Positions 1 to 5,340 of a stretch of DNA of 5,340 bases are shown here, piece by piece. The DNA comes from Acidimicrobiia bacterium (lineage in GTDB: Bacteria > Actinomycetota > Acidimicrobiia > Acidimicrobiales > Ilumatobacteraceae), in contig RFMT01000173.1 in assembly GCA_009927565.1 (NCBI GenBank), forward strand, positions 1 through 5,340. Direction: 5' to 3'. Below the pieces are notes generated by a model. That model saw nothing but the letters and a program-made list of their open reading frames with translations, did not search any database and was not told where the DNA came from. Position 1 is the stretch's first letter. Every line of letters begins with the position of its first letter. The translations under genes were made by a program, and so were the position numbers.

Positions 1-330
1 TTCTTCAATGTGTCCGATCAAGTAACTTTCGGCCATTGATTCGTCGTCGCCGTCGTAGAGCACAGTCACGATCATGCCAAGACCCACAGTGCCGTCTTTT
101 GATGGCTCGACGATTTCGGCTTGTTCAAGTATCGATTCGAGTTGTCGAATGCGGGCTTCCATGTGGCCGTGCTCATCTTTTGCCGCGTGATAGTCGCCGT
201 TTTCTTTCAGATCACCGTGCTCGCGGGCACGGGCAATTTTCTCTGCGGCCACAATGCGACCACGAGTTGTTAAGTCTGCGTGCTCTTCACGCAATCTCTC
301 ATAGGTTTTTCGCGAAAGTTGATGGATCAT
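1..330 (-). CDS. greA: Transcription elongation factor GreA, N-terminal part (cut by window edge)
   Basis: GreA binds the secondary channel of RNA polymerase and stimulates cleavage of the backtracked transcript, rescuing stalled complexes in the cytoplasm. The 110 codons visible cover the N-terminal coiled coil (about residues 5-75) and the start of the C-terminal FKBP-like domain (about 85 onward, GLGMIVTVLYDGDDE). The hallmark loop AREHGDLKENGDYHAAK lies at residues 35-51; Asp40 and Glu43 are the acidic tip residues that hold the catalytic metal in this family. Family members are about 155-165 residues, so roughly the last 45-55 are missing beyond position 1. The ATG at 330-328 is the only normal start, because an in-frame TGA lies upstream with no other ATG, GTG or TTG between. 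An AAGG sits only two bases before it, too close for a standard ribosome site, so the mRNA may have a very short leader. The gene is divergent from leuB. It is GreA rather than GreB judging by the tip sequence and actinobacterial context. Confidence 0.95.
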   Translation of the reverse strand, partial: MIHQLSRKTYERLREEHADLTTRGRIVAAEKIARAREHGDLKENGDYHAAKDEHGHMEARIRQLESILEQAEIVEPSKDGTVGLGMIVTVLYDGDDESMAESYLIGHIEE

Positions 331-438
331 GACCTTAAAAATGCTATCTAGATGGCGTCAGGTTAATGGTCGGCTTTCGCTCGTGTTTGCGCCGTACGAT
401 TAAAGGCATGGTTTCGCAAAAACTGAACGACAAAACAC
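331..438. promoter_or_regulatory. Divergent intergenic region between greA and leuB
   Basis: This 108-base stretch separates two divergent starts and so should carry both promoters. Toward leuB there is a TACGAT box at 395-400. Toward greA the best box is TAGCAT on the minus strand (346-341), ten bases before the greA ATG. Neither has a convincing -35 hexamer at the usual distance. An 8-base palindrome, ATCTAGAT, lies at 346-353 but is too short to name as an operator. I see no riboswitch, terminator or attenuator hairpin. Confidence 0.5.
395..400 (+). promoter_or_regulatory. Candidate -10 box for the leuB-ilvE-cimA operon
   Basis: TACGAT fits the TANNNT pattern of actinobacterial housekeeping promoters. 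It ends seven bases before an ATG at 408, the spacing expected if transcription starts at or next to that A. No good -35 element is seen 16-18 bases upstream. The ATG is not in the leuB frame, so the transcript would begin with a short separate ORF. This is inference from spacing and match to a loose consensus. Confidence 0.35.
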
Positions 439-452
439 GTGGCGACAAATAG
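408..452 (+). CDS. Possible leaderless upstream ORF, 14 codons, overlapping the leuB start
   Basis: The ATG at 408 opens a frame MVSQKLNDKTRGDK that stops with TAG at 450-452. It is one base out of frame with leuB, overlaps the GTG at 439 and ends four bases before a second in-frame leuB GTG at 457. The ATG sits seven bases after a TANNNT box, which favours leaderless translation. The peptide has a single leucine and no run of branched-chain codons, so it does not look like a classical leu/ilv attenuator. It could couple translation to leuB, or be chance. Another reading is that a single-base error hides a longer leuB N-terminus, but LeuB does not need one. Confidence 0.25.
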   Translation: MVSQKLNDKTRGDK

Positions 453-1458
453 TTCTGTGGCGGGTCATCGTGTCGCTGTCATCGGTGGCGACGGTATCGG
501 TCCAGAAGTTCTTGCTGAGGCGTTAAAAGTTGTCAGCGCAACTGGCGTCAAACTTGCGACGACCAATTTTGATTTGGGCGGTGCGCGATATTTGCGCGAC
601 GGCGAGGTTTTGTCAGATGCGACTCTTGCCGAGTTGCGCAAGTTTGATGCGATTTTGCTTGGCGCTGTCGGCACCCCGGGTGTGCCACCGGGCGTTATCG
701 AGCGCGGCTTGTTGCTCAAGATGCGTTTCGAGTTAGACCTATATATAAATCGTCGCCCGTTCAACGGCACGGCCCCAGGGCACACTAAGCCGCACGACTT
801 TGTCGTCATTCGCGAAAATACCGAAGGCCCGTATGTTGGCGAAGGCGGCGTGTTGCGCCGTGGCACACCCGACGAAGTTGCAACGCAGGGCAGCGTCAAC
901 ACGGCAAAAGGTGTCGAGCGATGCGTGCGCTACGCGTTTGAACTTGCTCGCACGCGAACTCGCAAACACTTAACGCTCGTTCACAAAACTAACGTGCTCA
1001 CTTTTGCTGGCGACTTGTGGCAACGCACATTTGACCGAGTTGCAAAAGAATTTGCCGATGTTGCAACTGCATACAATCATGTTGATGCGGCGTGCATTTA
1101 TTTTGTGCAAGACCCACACCGCTATGACGTGATCGTCACCGACAATTTGTTCGGCGACATTCTCACCGATTTGGGCGGCGCTGTTTCGGGTGGCATCGGT
1201 GTTGCATCGTCGGCGAATCTGAATCCAACTCGCAGTGGTCCATCGATGTTCGAACCTGTGCACGGTTCGGCCCCAGATATTGCCGGCAAGGGTGTCGCAA
1301 ACCCTGTCGCGGCGATTTTGTCGGCTGCCCACATGCTCGAGTTTCTCGGCGAGGCAAAGGCCGCCGAGTTGTTGCGAGATGCTTGCGCCGAGCCTGTTTC
1401 TGGCTCAACTGTCTCGGTCGGTGACGAAATAGCGCGCCGAGTCAAGGCGAAAATTTAA
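439..1458 (+). CDS. leuB: 3-isopropylmalate dehydrogenase (LeuB), probably also serving the citramalate pathway
   Basis: LeuB oxidises and decarboxylates (2R,3S)-3-isopropylmalate to 4-methyl-2-oxopentanoate with NAD+ in the cytoplasm. In citramalate pathways the same enzyme type converts 3-methylmalate to 2-oxobutyrate. The 339 residues match the family's usual length. Visible motifs are the N-terminal VAVIGGDGIGPEV (12-24), the substrate helix ERGLLLKMRFELD (88-100), RENTEGPY (125-132), HKTNVL (182-187) and NLFGDILTD (236-244), then the nucleotide-site segment EPVHGSAPDIAGKGVANP (272-289). Likely catalytic and metal residues are Arg96, Arg106, Arg125, Tyr132, Lys183, Asp216, Asp240 and Asp244. 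INRRP at 103-107 has Arg where many homologues have Leu. The frame cannot extend upstream because of a TGA at 424-426. GTG 439 is used here; GTG 457 would give MAGHRVAVIGGDG, closer to the usual short N-terminus, and neither has a ribosome site. First gene of the operon, 43 bases before ilvE. Tartrate dehydrogenase-like relatives are less likely given the neighbours. Confidence 0.94.
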   Translation: MATNSSVAGHRVAVIGGDGIGPEVLAEALKVVSATGVKLATTNFDLGGARYLRDGEVLSDATLAELRKFDAILLGAVGTPGVPPGVIERGLLLKMRFELDLYINRRPFNGTAPGHTKPHDFVVIRENTEGPYVGEGGVLRRGTPDEVATQGSVNTAKGVERCVRYAFELARTRTRKHLTLVHKTNVLTFAGDLWQRTFDRVAKEFADVATAYNHVDAACIYFVQDPHRYDVIVTDNLFGDILTDLGGAVSGGIGVASSANLNPTRSGPSMFEPVHGSAPDIAGKGVANPVAAILSAAHMLEFLGEAKAAELLRDACAEPVSGSTVSVGDEIARRVKAKI

Positions 1459-1491
1459 CGCCTCACTCATAGACTGAAATTCAGAAAAATC

Positions 1492-1497
1492 AGGAGA
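1492..1497 (+). promoter_or_regulatory. Shine-Dalgarno site of ilvE
   Basis: AGGAGA lies four bases before the ATG at 1502. It is the only strong, well-placed ribosome binding site I see in the window, and it fixes the ilvE start. It suggests ilvE is translated independently of leuB although the two are probably co-transcribed. Confidence 0.8.
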
Positions 1498-1501
1498 ACC
1501 A

Positions 1502-2419
1502 ATGCCAATTAAGACCACGCCAAAAATTTGGATGAATGGCTCGCTCGTCAATTGGGACGACGCAAAGGTGCATGTACTTACTCACACACTGCACTACGGC
1601 ACCGGCGTTTTCGAGGGCATTCGTGCGTATGAGACAGCAAATGGTCCTGCAGTTTTTCGGTTGACCGATCACATTAAGCGCTTGCACAACAGCGCGAAAA
1701 TCATGGGCATGGACCTGCCATATTCGGTTGAAGAACTCGTCGAAGCGACCAAACAGACCGTGAAATCAACTGGTCTGCCTTCTTGTTACATTCGTCCAAT
1801 TGCCTATTACGGCTACGGCGAAATGGGTCTCAATACATTGCCGTGCAAAGTCGACGTGGCGATCGCGTGTTGGCCATGGGGCGCTTATCTTGGTGACGAC
1901 GCTGTTCAAAAAGGCGTGCGCATGAAAATTTCTTCGTGGACGCGTCACGATCACAACACGATGCCACCCGCGGCAAAGACTGTCGGCAATTATGTCAACT
2001 CGTCGCTGGCAAAAGTCGAAGCATTGAAGGCCGGTTATGACGAGGCGATCATGCTCTCACCAAGTGGTTTGGTCGCCGAGTGCACCGGTGAAAACATTTT
2101 CTGCGTTCGCAATGGCGTTATCTTGACACCGCCACTTTCTGCAGGTGCGCTTGAAGGCATCACACAATCGAGCGTGACGACGATCGCCCGCGATTTGGGC
2201 TACGACATTCGTGTCGACAACATTGCCCGCAGTGATCTCTACATCGCCGACGAAATTTTTGTTTGCGGCACTGCGGCAGAAGTTGGCTCGGTTAATTCGG
2301 TCGACGAGCGCAAGATTCCGTGCCCGGGTCCGATGACTAAGGCGATTGCAGCAACCTATGCCAAAGCCGTGCGTGGTCAAGACGACCGCTATAAGCAATG
2401 GTGCGAGTTGGCTAAGTAG
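1502..2419 (+). CDS. ilvE: Branched-chain amino acid aminotransferase (class IV, IlvE)
   Basis: IlvE is a cytoplasmic PLP enzyme that moves an amino group between glutamate and the 2-oxo acids of leucine, isoleucine and valine, the last step of each pathway. The 305 residues match the bacterial IlvE length of about 300-310. The N-terminal domain has WMNGSLVNWDDAKVHVLTHTLHYG (10-33), then FEGIRAY (37-43) and Arg98. Lys159 in PPAAKTVGNY is the expected Schiff-base lysine. AECTGENIF (192-200) carries Glu193, which contacts the pyridine nitrogen in the family, and GTAAEV (256-261) is the cofactor and substrate loop. One oddity: in LEGITQ (217-222) the last residue is Gln, where the class IV signature normally ends in Lys or Arg. 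D-amino acid aminotransferase or aminodeoxychorismate lyase are alternatives in the fold, but the HYGTGVFEGIRAY and GTAAEV motifs and the neighbours favour IlvE. The stop lies five bases before cimA. Confidence 0.95.
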   Translation: MPIKTTPKIWMNGSLVNWDDAKVHVLTHTLHYGTGVFEGIRAYETANGPAVFRLTDHIKRLHNSAKIMGMDLPYSVEELVEATKQTVKSTGLPSCYIRPIAYYGYGEMGLNTLPCKVDVAIACWPWGAYLGDDAVQKGVRMKISSWTRHDHNTMPPAAKTVGNYVNSSLAKVEALKAGYDEAIMLSPSGLVAECTGENIFCVRNGVILTPPLSAGALEGITQSSVTTIARDLGYDIRVDNIARSDLYIADEIFVCGTAAEVGSVNSVDERKIPCPGPMTKAIAATYAKAVRGQDDRYKQWCELAK

Positions 2420-2424
2420 AACTC

Positions 2425-4005
2425 ATGTCACAAAACCGCGAACTCGTCGAAGTCTTCGACACCACACTGCGTGACGGCATGCAGGTCGAAGGCGTTTCGG
2501 CGAGCGTACAAGACAAACTTCGCATCGCCGAACAACTCGACTTTCTTGGTGTTCACTACATCGAAGGTGGTTGGCCCGGTGCTAACCCGAAAGATATCGA
2601 GTTCTTTGCCCGTGCTCGCACTGAACTAAGCCTCAAGACGTCGACACTCGTTGCGTTTGGCTCGACTCGTCGCCCGATGGGCAAAGTCGACGACGACCCG
2701 ACGCTGCGCAATTTGGTCGAAGCCGAGACGAGCGCTGTGTGCATTGTGGCTAAATGTTCGGCTTATCACGTTGAACAGGCGTTGCAGACTTCGCTCGATG
2801 AGGGTGTGGCGATGGTCAGCGATTCGGTCAAATATCTGGTTGCCAATAGCCGTCGTGTGCTCGTCGACATGGAGCACTTCTTTGACGGCTACAAACACAA
2901 CGCCGAATATTCGTTGCGCGTGCTCGAGGCAGCCGTTATCGGTGGTGCAACACATTTGGTGTTGTGCGATACAAACGGTGGCTCACTGCCAAATGAAATT
3001 GAAAAAATCGTTGCCGACGTTCGTCGCCACATTGGCAACGACGTCATAATTGGCATTCATTGTCACGACGACACGGGTTGTGCAGTGGCCAATTCGCTTG
3101 CCGCCGTGCAGAGTGGTGCGCGACATGTTCAGGGCACGCTCAACGGTTTGGGCGAGCGAACAGGCAACACAAACTTGACGACTGTTATTCCAAACTTGCA
3201 ACTCAAACTCGGCTACAAGTGTTTGCCCGAAGGCCATCTCGAGCGACTCACACAAGTCAGCAATCATGTCGCCGAAGTTTTGAATCGACCCATGAACCCG
3301 CAGGCACCATACGTTGGTGCGTCGGCATTTGCGCACAAAGCAGGTTTGCATGTTTCAGCGATCGCTCGCGCCAAAGACGCTTACGAACACGTTTCGCCAG
3401 AACTCGTCGGCAACGGCACACGCTTTTTGGTTTCTGAAATGGCAGGTCGTGCAACAATCACGATGAAGGCGCAAGAGTTGGGCATCAAACTTGATGGTCC
3501 GGCAATCGGTCAAGTGATCGACGATCTAAAGCGTCTCGAGTTCGAGGGCTACCACTTCGAAGCCGCCGATGCATCGCTTGAGTTGCTCATGCGCCGCGCC
3601 GCCGGATGGGATCAATCGTTTTTCAAAGTCGAGTCGATGCGCGTCATTACCGACGAAGCCGCAAGCGGCACATTCACCACAGAAGCAACCGTCAAAGTTT
3701 GGGTTGGTGAAACTCGCAGTGTGTTTACTTCTGAGGGCAATGGTCCGGTAAATGCAATTGACACTGCGTTGCGTGAAGCGTTGCGGGCAAGTTATCCGCA
3801 ATTAGAGCGCGTGCATCTCACCGACTATAAAGTTCGCATTCTCGACTCGGGTTCGGCAACAGGTGCGGTCACTCGCGTTCTGATTGATGCCACCGATGGT
3901 GAACGCACATGGACGACAATCGGCGTTTCGGCGAACATCATCGAAGCGTCGTGGCGAGCACTTGAAGAGTCGCTTGTGTACGGCTTGCTGCATTTGCAAT
4001 CTTGA
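2425..4005 (+). CDS. cimA: (R)-citramalate synthase (CimA)
   Basis: CimA condenses pyruvate with acetyl-CoA to (R)-citramalate, the first step of threonine-independent isoleucine synthesis. The 526 residues fit the long CimA family (about 520-540) rather than homocitrate synthase NifV. The N-terminal TIM barrel shows FDTTLRDGMQ (11-20; Arg16 and Asp17, metal ligand Asp12), the family-typical YIEGGWPGANPKD (45-57), HFFDGYKHNAEYSL (151-164) and CDTNGGSLP (181-189). Metal ligands His212 and His214 lie in GIHCHDD, and GLGERTGNTN (241-250) follows. HKAGLH (304-309) lies in the linker region. The rest, about 400-526, is a LeuA-type dimerisation domain, which in characterised relatives binds the feedback inhibitor; isoleucine would be expected here. 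Thr246 replaces the Cys common in the GERCGN version. The ATG is five bases after the ilvE stop with no clear ribosome site, so translational coupling is likely. 2-isopropylmalate synthase is the alternative, but EGGWPG and FDGYK point to CimA. Confidence 0.93.
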   Translation: MSQNRELVEVFDTTLRDGMQVEGVSASVQDKLRIAEQLDFLGVHYIEGGWPGANPKDIEFFARARTELSLKTSTLVAFGSTRRPMGKVDDDPTLRNLVEAETSAVCIVAKCSAYHVEQALQTSLDEGVAMVSDSVKYLVANSRRVLVDMEHFFDGYKHNAEYSLRVLEAAVIGGATHLVLCDTNGGSLPNEIEKIVADVRRHIGNDVIIGIHCHDDTGCAVANSLAAVQSGARHVQGTLNGLGERTGNTNLTTVIPNLQLKLGYKCLPEGHLERLTQVSNHVAEVLNRPMNPQAPYVGASAFAHKAGLHVSAIARAKDAYEHVSPELVGNGTRFLVSEMAGRATITMKAQELGIKLDGPAIGQVIDDLKRLEFEGYHFEAADASLELLMRRAAGWDQSFFKVESMRVITDEAASGTFTTEATVKVWVGETRSVFTSEGNGPVNAIDTALREALRASYPQLERVHLTDYKVRILDSGSATGAVTRVLIDATDGERTWTTIGVSANIIEASWRALEESLVYGLLHLQS

Positions 4006-4011
4006 CCCTGA

Positions 4012-4042
4012 TTTAAATGTTCTCGGTTTTAAATGTTCTAGG
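4012..4042 (+). repeat. Tandem direct repeat, two 15-base copies with a 16-base period
   Basis: TTTAAATGTTCTCGG at 4012-4026 is repeated as TTTAAATGTTCTAGG at 4028-4042, with one mismatch and one T between. The pair fills most of the 48-base gap between cimA and the 174-residue gene and ends 11 bases before that gene's ATG. It overlaps the likely promoter of the downstream gene, so it could bind a regulator as a direct-repeat operator, or result from a local duplication. Each copy holds an ATG, but both are out of frame with the gene. Confidence 0.75.
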
Positions 4043-4044
4043 CT
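4039..4044 (+). promoter_or_regulatory. Candidate -10 box for the 174-residue gene
   Basis: TAGGCT fits TANNNT and ends nine bases before the ATG at 4054, giving a predicted leader of only a few bases. Its start lies in the second repeat copy, at the base where the copies differ: TCTAGG contains the TA, while TCTCGG in the first copy does not. TTGACC at 4002-4007 resembles a -35 hexamer but is too far away. Read-through from cimA is the alternative source of transcript. Confidence 0.3.
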
Positions 4045-4053
4045 GGTCGCGTT

Positions 4054-4578
4054 ATGGCAGCACCAAAGTTCACTCCGTTAGATCCGACTGATCGTCCGCG
4101 AACATATTCGTCGCCTGAACATGTGCCGTCACCGTGGCGAAACGATAAACCTGCGGCAATCGTGGCCCGGCAACCCAAAGGTCAGAAACTCGGCTATCAG
4201 GGCCCTGATCAGGGTTATGCACTGAAACTTGCCGAATCTTTGCGCGACTCAATCGTGTTGCAGCCTGGCGAGTCTGCCGATGACGCAATTCGTGGAGCAA
4301 TTGCCATCGCCTTGCGTCGCGCCTCGAAATATGGTCGAGCGCCAGTGATTCATGATTTGACGGTCGCGTTTGGTATCTGGGGTTTCATGTTGCTAGACCC
4401 ACCAGCAGATCTTGTTGCGCGACGCAAAGAACTGTTTGCTGGTTTGGGTGATGCGGCGCATCACTATTCAGAAATTCGCGCGCTTGTCGACATGGTGCCA
4501 GAGAGCACGATGCTGATGACACCAGAACAAGTGCGCACAGGCATGCCAGGCAGTTGGCGCGCACTCACTGGCGCTTAA
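4054..4578 (+). CDS. Conserved protein of unknown function, 174 residues
   Basis: I do not recognise a named domain. The protein looks soluble, with no signal peptide and no full-length membrane span; the only strongly hydrophobic stretch is short (VAFGIWGFMLL, 104-114). The N-terminus is rich in Pro, Arg and Ser (1-45). A conserved-looking core follows: LGYQGPDQGYALKLAESL (46-63), then DDAIRGAIAIALRRASKYGRAPVIHDL (76-102), then a helical C-terminal part with HHYSEIRALVDMVPE (136-150). I have an impression of similar proteins in Acidimicrobiia, annotated only as hypothetical; that is memory, not a search. The ATG at 4054 is the first start after an in-frame TAG at 4039-4041, and no clear ribosome site precedes it. 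It follows cimA by 48 bases on the same strand but has its own candidate promoter, so a link to amino acid synthesis is not established. It converges on the DUF2237 gene. Confidence 0.85.
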   Translation: MAAPKFTPLDPTDRPRTYSSPEHVPSPWRNDKPAAIVARQPKGQKLGYQGPDQGYALKLAESLRDSIVLQPGESADDAIRGAIAIALRRASKYGRAPVIHDLTVAFGIWGFMLLDPPADLVARRKELFAGLGDAAHHYSEIRALVDMVPESTMLMTPEQVRTGMPGSWRALTGA

Positions 4579-4620
4579 AAATTATTTATCGATTGCGTGC
4601 GCTTCAAGATTTTTTAGCGC
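4571..4620. terminator. Inverted repeat across the convergent gene junction, weak bidirectional terminator candidate
   Basis: GCGCTTAAAAA at 4571-4581 and TTTTTTAGCGC at 4610-4620 are inverted copies with 10 of 11 bases able to pair, separated by a 28-base loop. The stem has five pairs at the GC-rich end, one U-U mismatch and five A-U pairs. Stop codons of both convergent genes lie in or beside it. The long loop, the weak A-U half and the lack of a U-tract after the stem argue against a standard intrinsic terminator; the right arm also lies within DUF2237 coding sequence. Confidence 0.25.
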
Positions 4621-4956
4621 AACAAATTCGAGTGTCAATGTGTGGGTTGAACGCAACTTAACCTTCGGTGCTTTGCCGGCCTCGAACGCTTCTTGCCAGC
4701 GCGGCGCACAAAGACACCATTGGTCGCCAGGCTTTAGGCCAGCGAAACCATATTGTGGCATCGGGGTCGAGAGATCGTTGCCGACAGATTTTGAATATTC
4801 AAGAAACTCGGCGGTCATGATCGCACACACAGTGTGTACGCCCGCATCGTCGCCACCTGTTTCACAACAACCTGTGCGATAAAAACCAGTTATCGGGTCA
4901 AAGTTGCAGGGCTCGAGAGGTTCTCCGTAAACATTTGTTTGTTGACCGATTGTCAT
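4582..4956 (-). CDS. DUF2237 family protein
   Basis: This 124-residue protein covers a whole DUF2237 domain (Pfam PF09996), a widespread bacterial family without an assigned function. It shows the typical chain NVYGEPLEPCNFDPITGFYR (8-27), then TGCCETGGDDAGVHTVCAIMT (28-48), EFLEYSKSVGNDLSTPMP (50-67) and YGFAGLKPGDQWCLCAPRWQEA (69-90). Six cysteines (17, 30, 31, 44, 81, 83) lie within these motifs, with His41 and several acidic residues near them; a metal or redox role is plausible but unproven. It has no signal peptide and is probably cytoplasmic. The ATG at 4956-4954 places the conserved NVYGEPLEPC eight residues in, as usual for the family; no ribosome site precedes it. It lies 29 bases downstream of the VIT transporter gene on the same strand and may be co-transcribed with it. 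Its end converges on the 174-residue gene, three bases away. Confidence 0.9.
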   Translation of the reverse strand: MTIGQQTNVYGEPLEPCNFDPITGFYRTGCCETGGDDAGVHTVCAIMTAEFLEYSKSVGNDLSTPMPQYGFAGLKPGDQWCLCAPRWQEAFEAGKAPKVKLRSTHTLTLEFVALKNLEAHAIDK

Positions 4957-4985
4957 GTTTGTTGCCGAGTCGGGTTGCCGCGTTT

Positions 4986-5340
4986 TTAATTGATAGAAAC
5001 GCCAACGAGTCGACCAATTACATATGTGACACCAACAGCGAGCAACATAATCGCCACTTGTCGAATAGCACCAGAAATTTTTGATCGTTCGGCTTGTTGC
5101 CCGATGGCATAGCCGGCCAGAGCCGCTGCGATTACGGCAACGATCACTGACGCATACTTTGCAGAGTTGCCGCTACTAAAAATCCATGGCACGACGGGCA
5201 GCATTGCGCCGGCAAAAAATGTGACCAGCGAGATGAGCGCAATTTGAATTGGGTTGGGCAAGTTTCCTGCATCAAGACCAAATTCTTCACGTGCGTGCAC
5301 GACTACTGCGCGCTCTGGGTCACGCATAACTTCGGCGGCT
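4986..5340 (-). CDS. VIT/CCC1-family membrane metal transporter, C-terminal part (cut by window edge)
   Basis: The VIT1/CCC1 family (Pfam PF01988) moves iron and manganese across membranes; bacterial members probably export Fe2+ or Mn2+. The visible 117 residues start inside the cytoplasmic metal-binding loop, with RDPERAVVVHAREEFGLD as the recognisable end of that loop. Then come three membrane spans, about ALISLVTFFAGAMLPVVPWIF, YASVIVAVIAAALAGYAIG and VAIMLLAVGVTYVIGRLVGV, matching spans 3-5 of this five-span family. The reading frame stays open through position 5340, and the Met at 5327-5325 lies in the middle of the domain, so it is not the start. The missing part should hold spans 1-2 and most of the loop. 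The TAA at 4988-4986 is followed after 29 bases by the DUF2237 gene. The exact metal cannot be told from this part. Confidence 0.9.
   Translation of the reverse strand, partial: AAEVMRDPERAVVVHAREEFGLDAGNLPNPIQIALISLVTFFAGAMLPVVPWIFSSGNSAKYASVIVAVIAAALAGYAIGQQAERSKISGAIRQVAIMLLAVGVTYVIGRLVGVSIN

Noticed and set aside
36..332. 98-residue plus-strand ORF opposite greA
   Set aside because: It is Arg-rich with no family resemblance, and the minus strand encodes a clear GreA over the same bases.
1474..1484. CTGAAATTCAG palindrome between leuB and ilvE
   Set aside because: It is five pairs around one base, too short for a hairpin and without a T-run, so it is neither a terminator nor a supportable operator.
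2651..3049. 132-residue plus-strand ORF within cimA
   Set aside because: It lies in another frame of a strongly conserved gene; its composition (many Arg, Cys, Trp) is that of a frame shadow.
4002..4007. TTGACC as a -35 box for the gene at 4054
   Set aside because: It overlaps the cimA stop and lies 31 bases before the TAGGCT box, far beyond a 16-18 base spacer.
4017..4090. ATG codons inside the tandem repeats as starts of the 174-residue gene
   Set aside because: Both are out of frame; one stops at once (ATG TTC TAG) and the other gives a short unrelated peptide.
4961..4980. GTTGCCG repeated at 4961-4967 and 4974-4980 before the DUF2237 start
   Set aside because: Seven-base repeats are expected by chance, and there is no promoter or ribosome site context to support a role.
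5325..5327. Met codon on the minus strand as start of the VIT-family gene
   Set aside because: The frame stays open upstream to the window edge (AAEV precedes the Met), and the Met falls inside the conserved cytoplasmic loop.

Overview
The window looks like a piece of an actinobacterial chromosome. The best guess is the Acidimicrobiia (aquatic Ilumatobacter-like lineages). Three things point there. LeuB is of the actinobacterial type. The 174-residue protein after cimA resembles an uncharacterised family I associate with Acidimicrobiia. Several genes lack a Shine-Dalgarno sequence and start a few bases after a TANNNT box, as in leaderless actinobacterial genes. This placement is an inference; there is no rRNA or other decisive marker.

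Layout: positions 1-330 (minus strand) hold the N-terminal part of greA, a transcript cleavage factor, cut by the window edge. A 108-base divergent intergenic region follows. Then come three plus-strand genes spaced like one operon: leuB (439-1458), ilvE (1502-2419) and cimA (2425-4005). After a 48-base gap with a near-perfect tandem repeat comes a conserved protein of unknown function (4054-4578). It meets a minus-strand DUF2237 gene (4582-4956) tail to tail, three bases apart. Upstream of that on the minus strand is the C-terminal part of a VIT/CCC1-family membrane metal transporter (4986-5340), cut by the right edge.

The centre of the window is branched-chain amino acid synthesis. CimA makes citramalate from pyruvate and acetyl-CoA. 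LeuB can perform the oxidative decarboxylation that yields 2-oxobutyrate, besides its leucine role. IlvE performs the last transamination to isoleucine, valine and leucine. Together they suggest isoleucine made from pyruvate without threonine deaminase. The isomerase (LeuC/LeuD) and IlvB/N/C/D steps are not in the window.

I do not see an undescribed biological system here. The most interesting points are modest: the citramalate-type gene set, a short out-of-frame ORF just ahead of leuB, a 16-base-period tandem repeat before the 174-residue gene, an 11-base inverted repeat across the convergent junction, and a missing basic residue in the aminotransferase signature of IlvE. No tRNA, rRNA, CRISPR array, insertion sequence or phage gene is visible.
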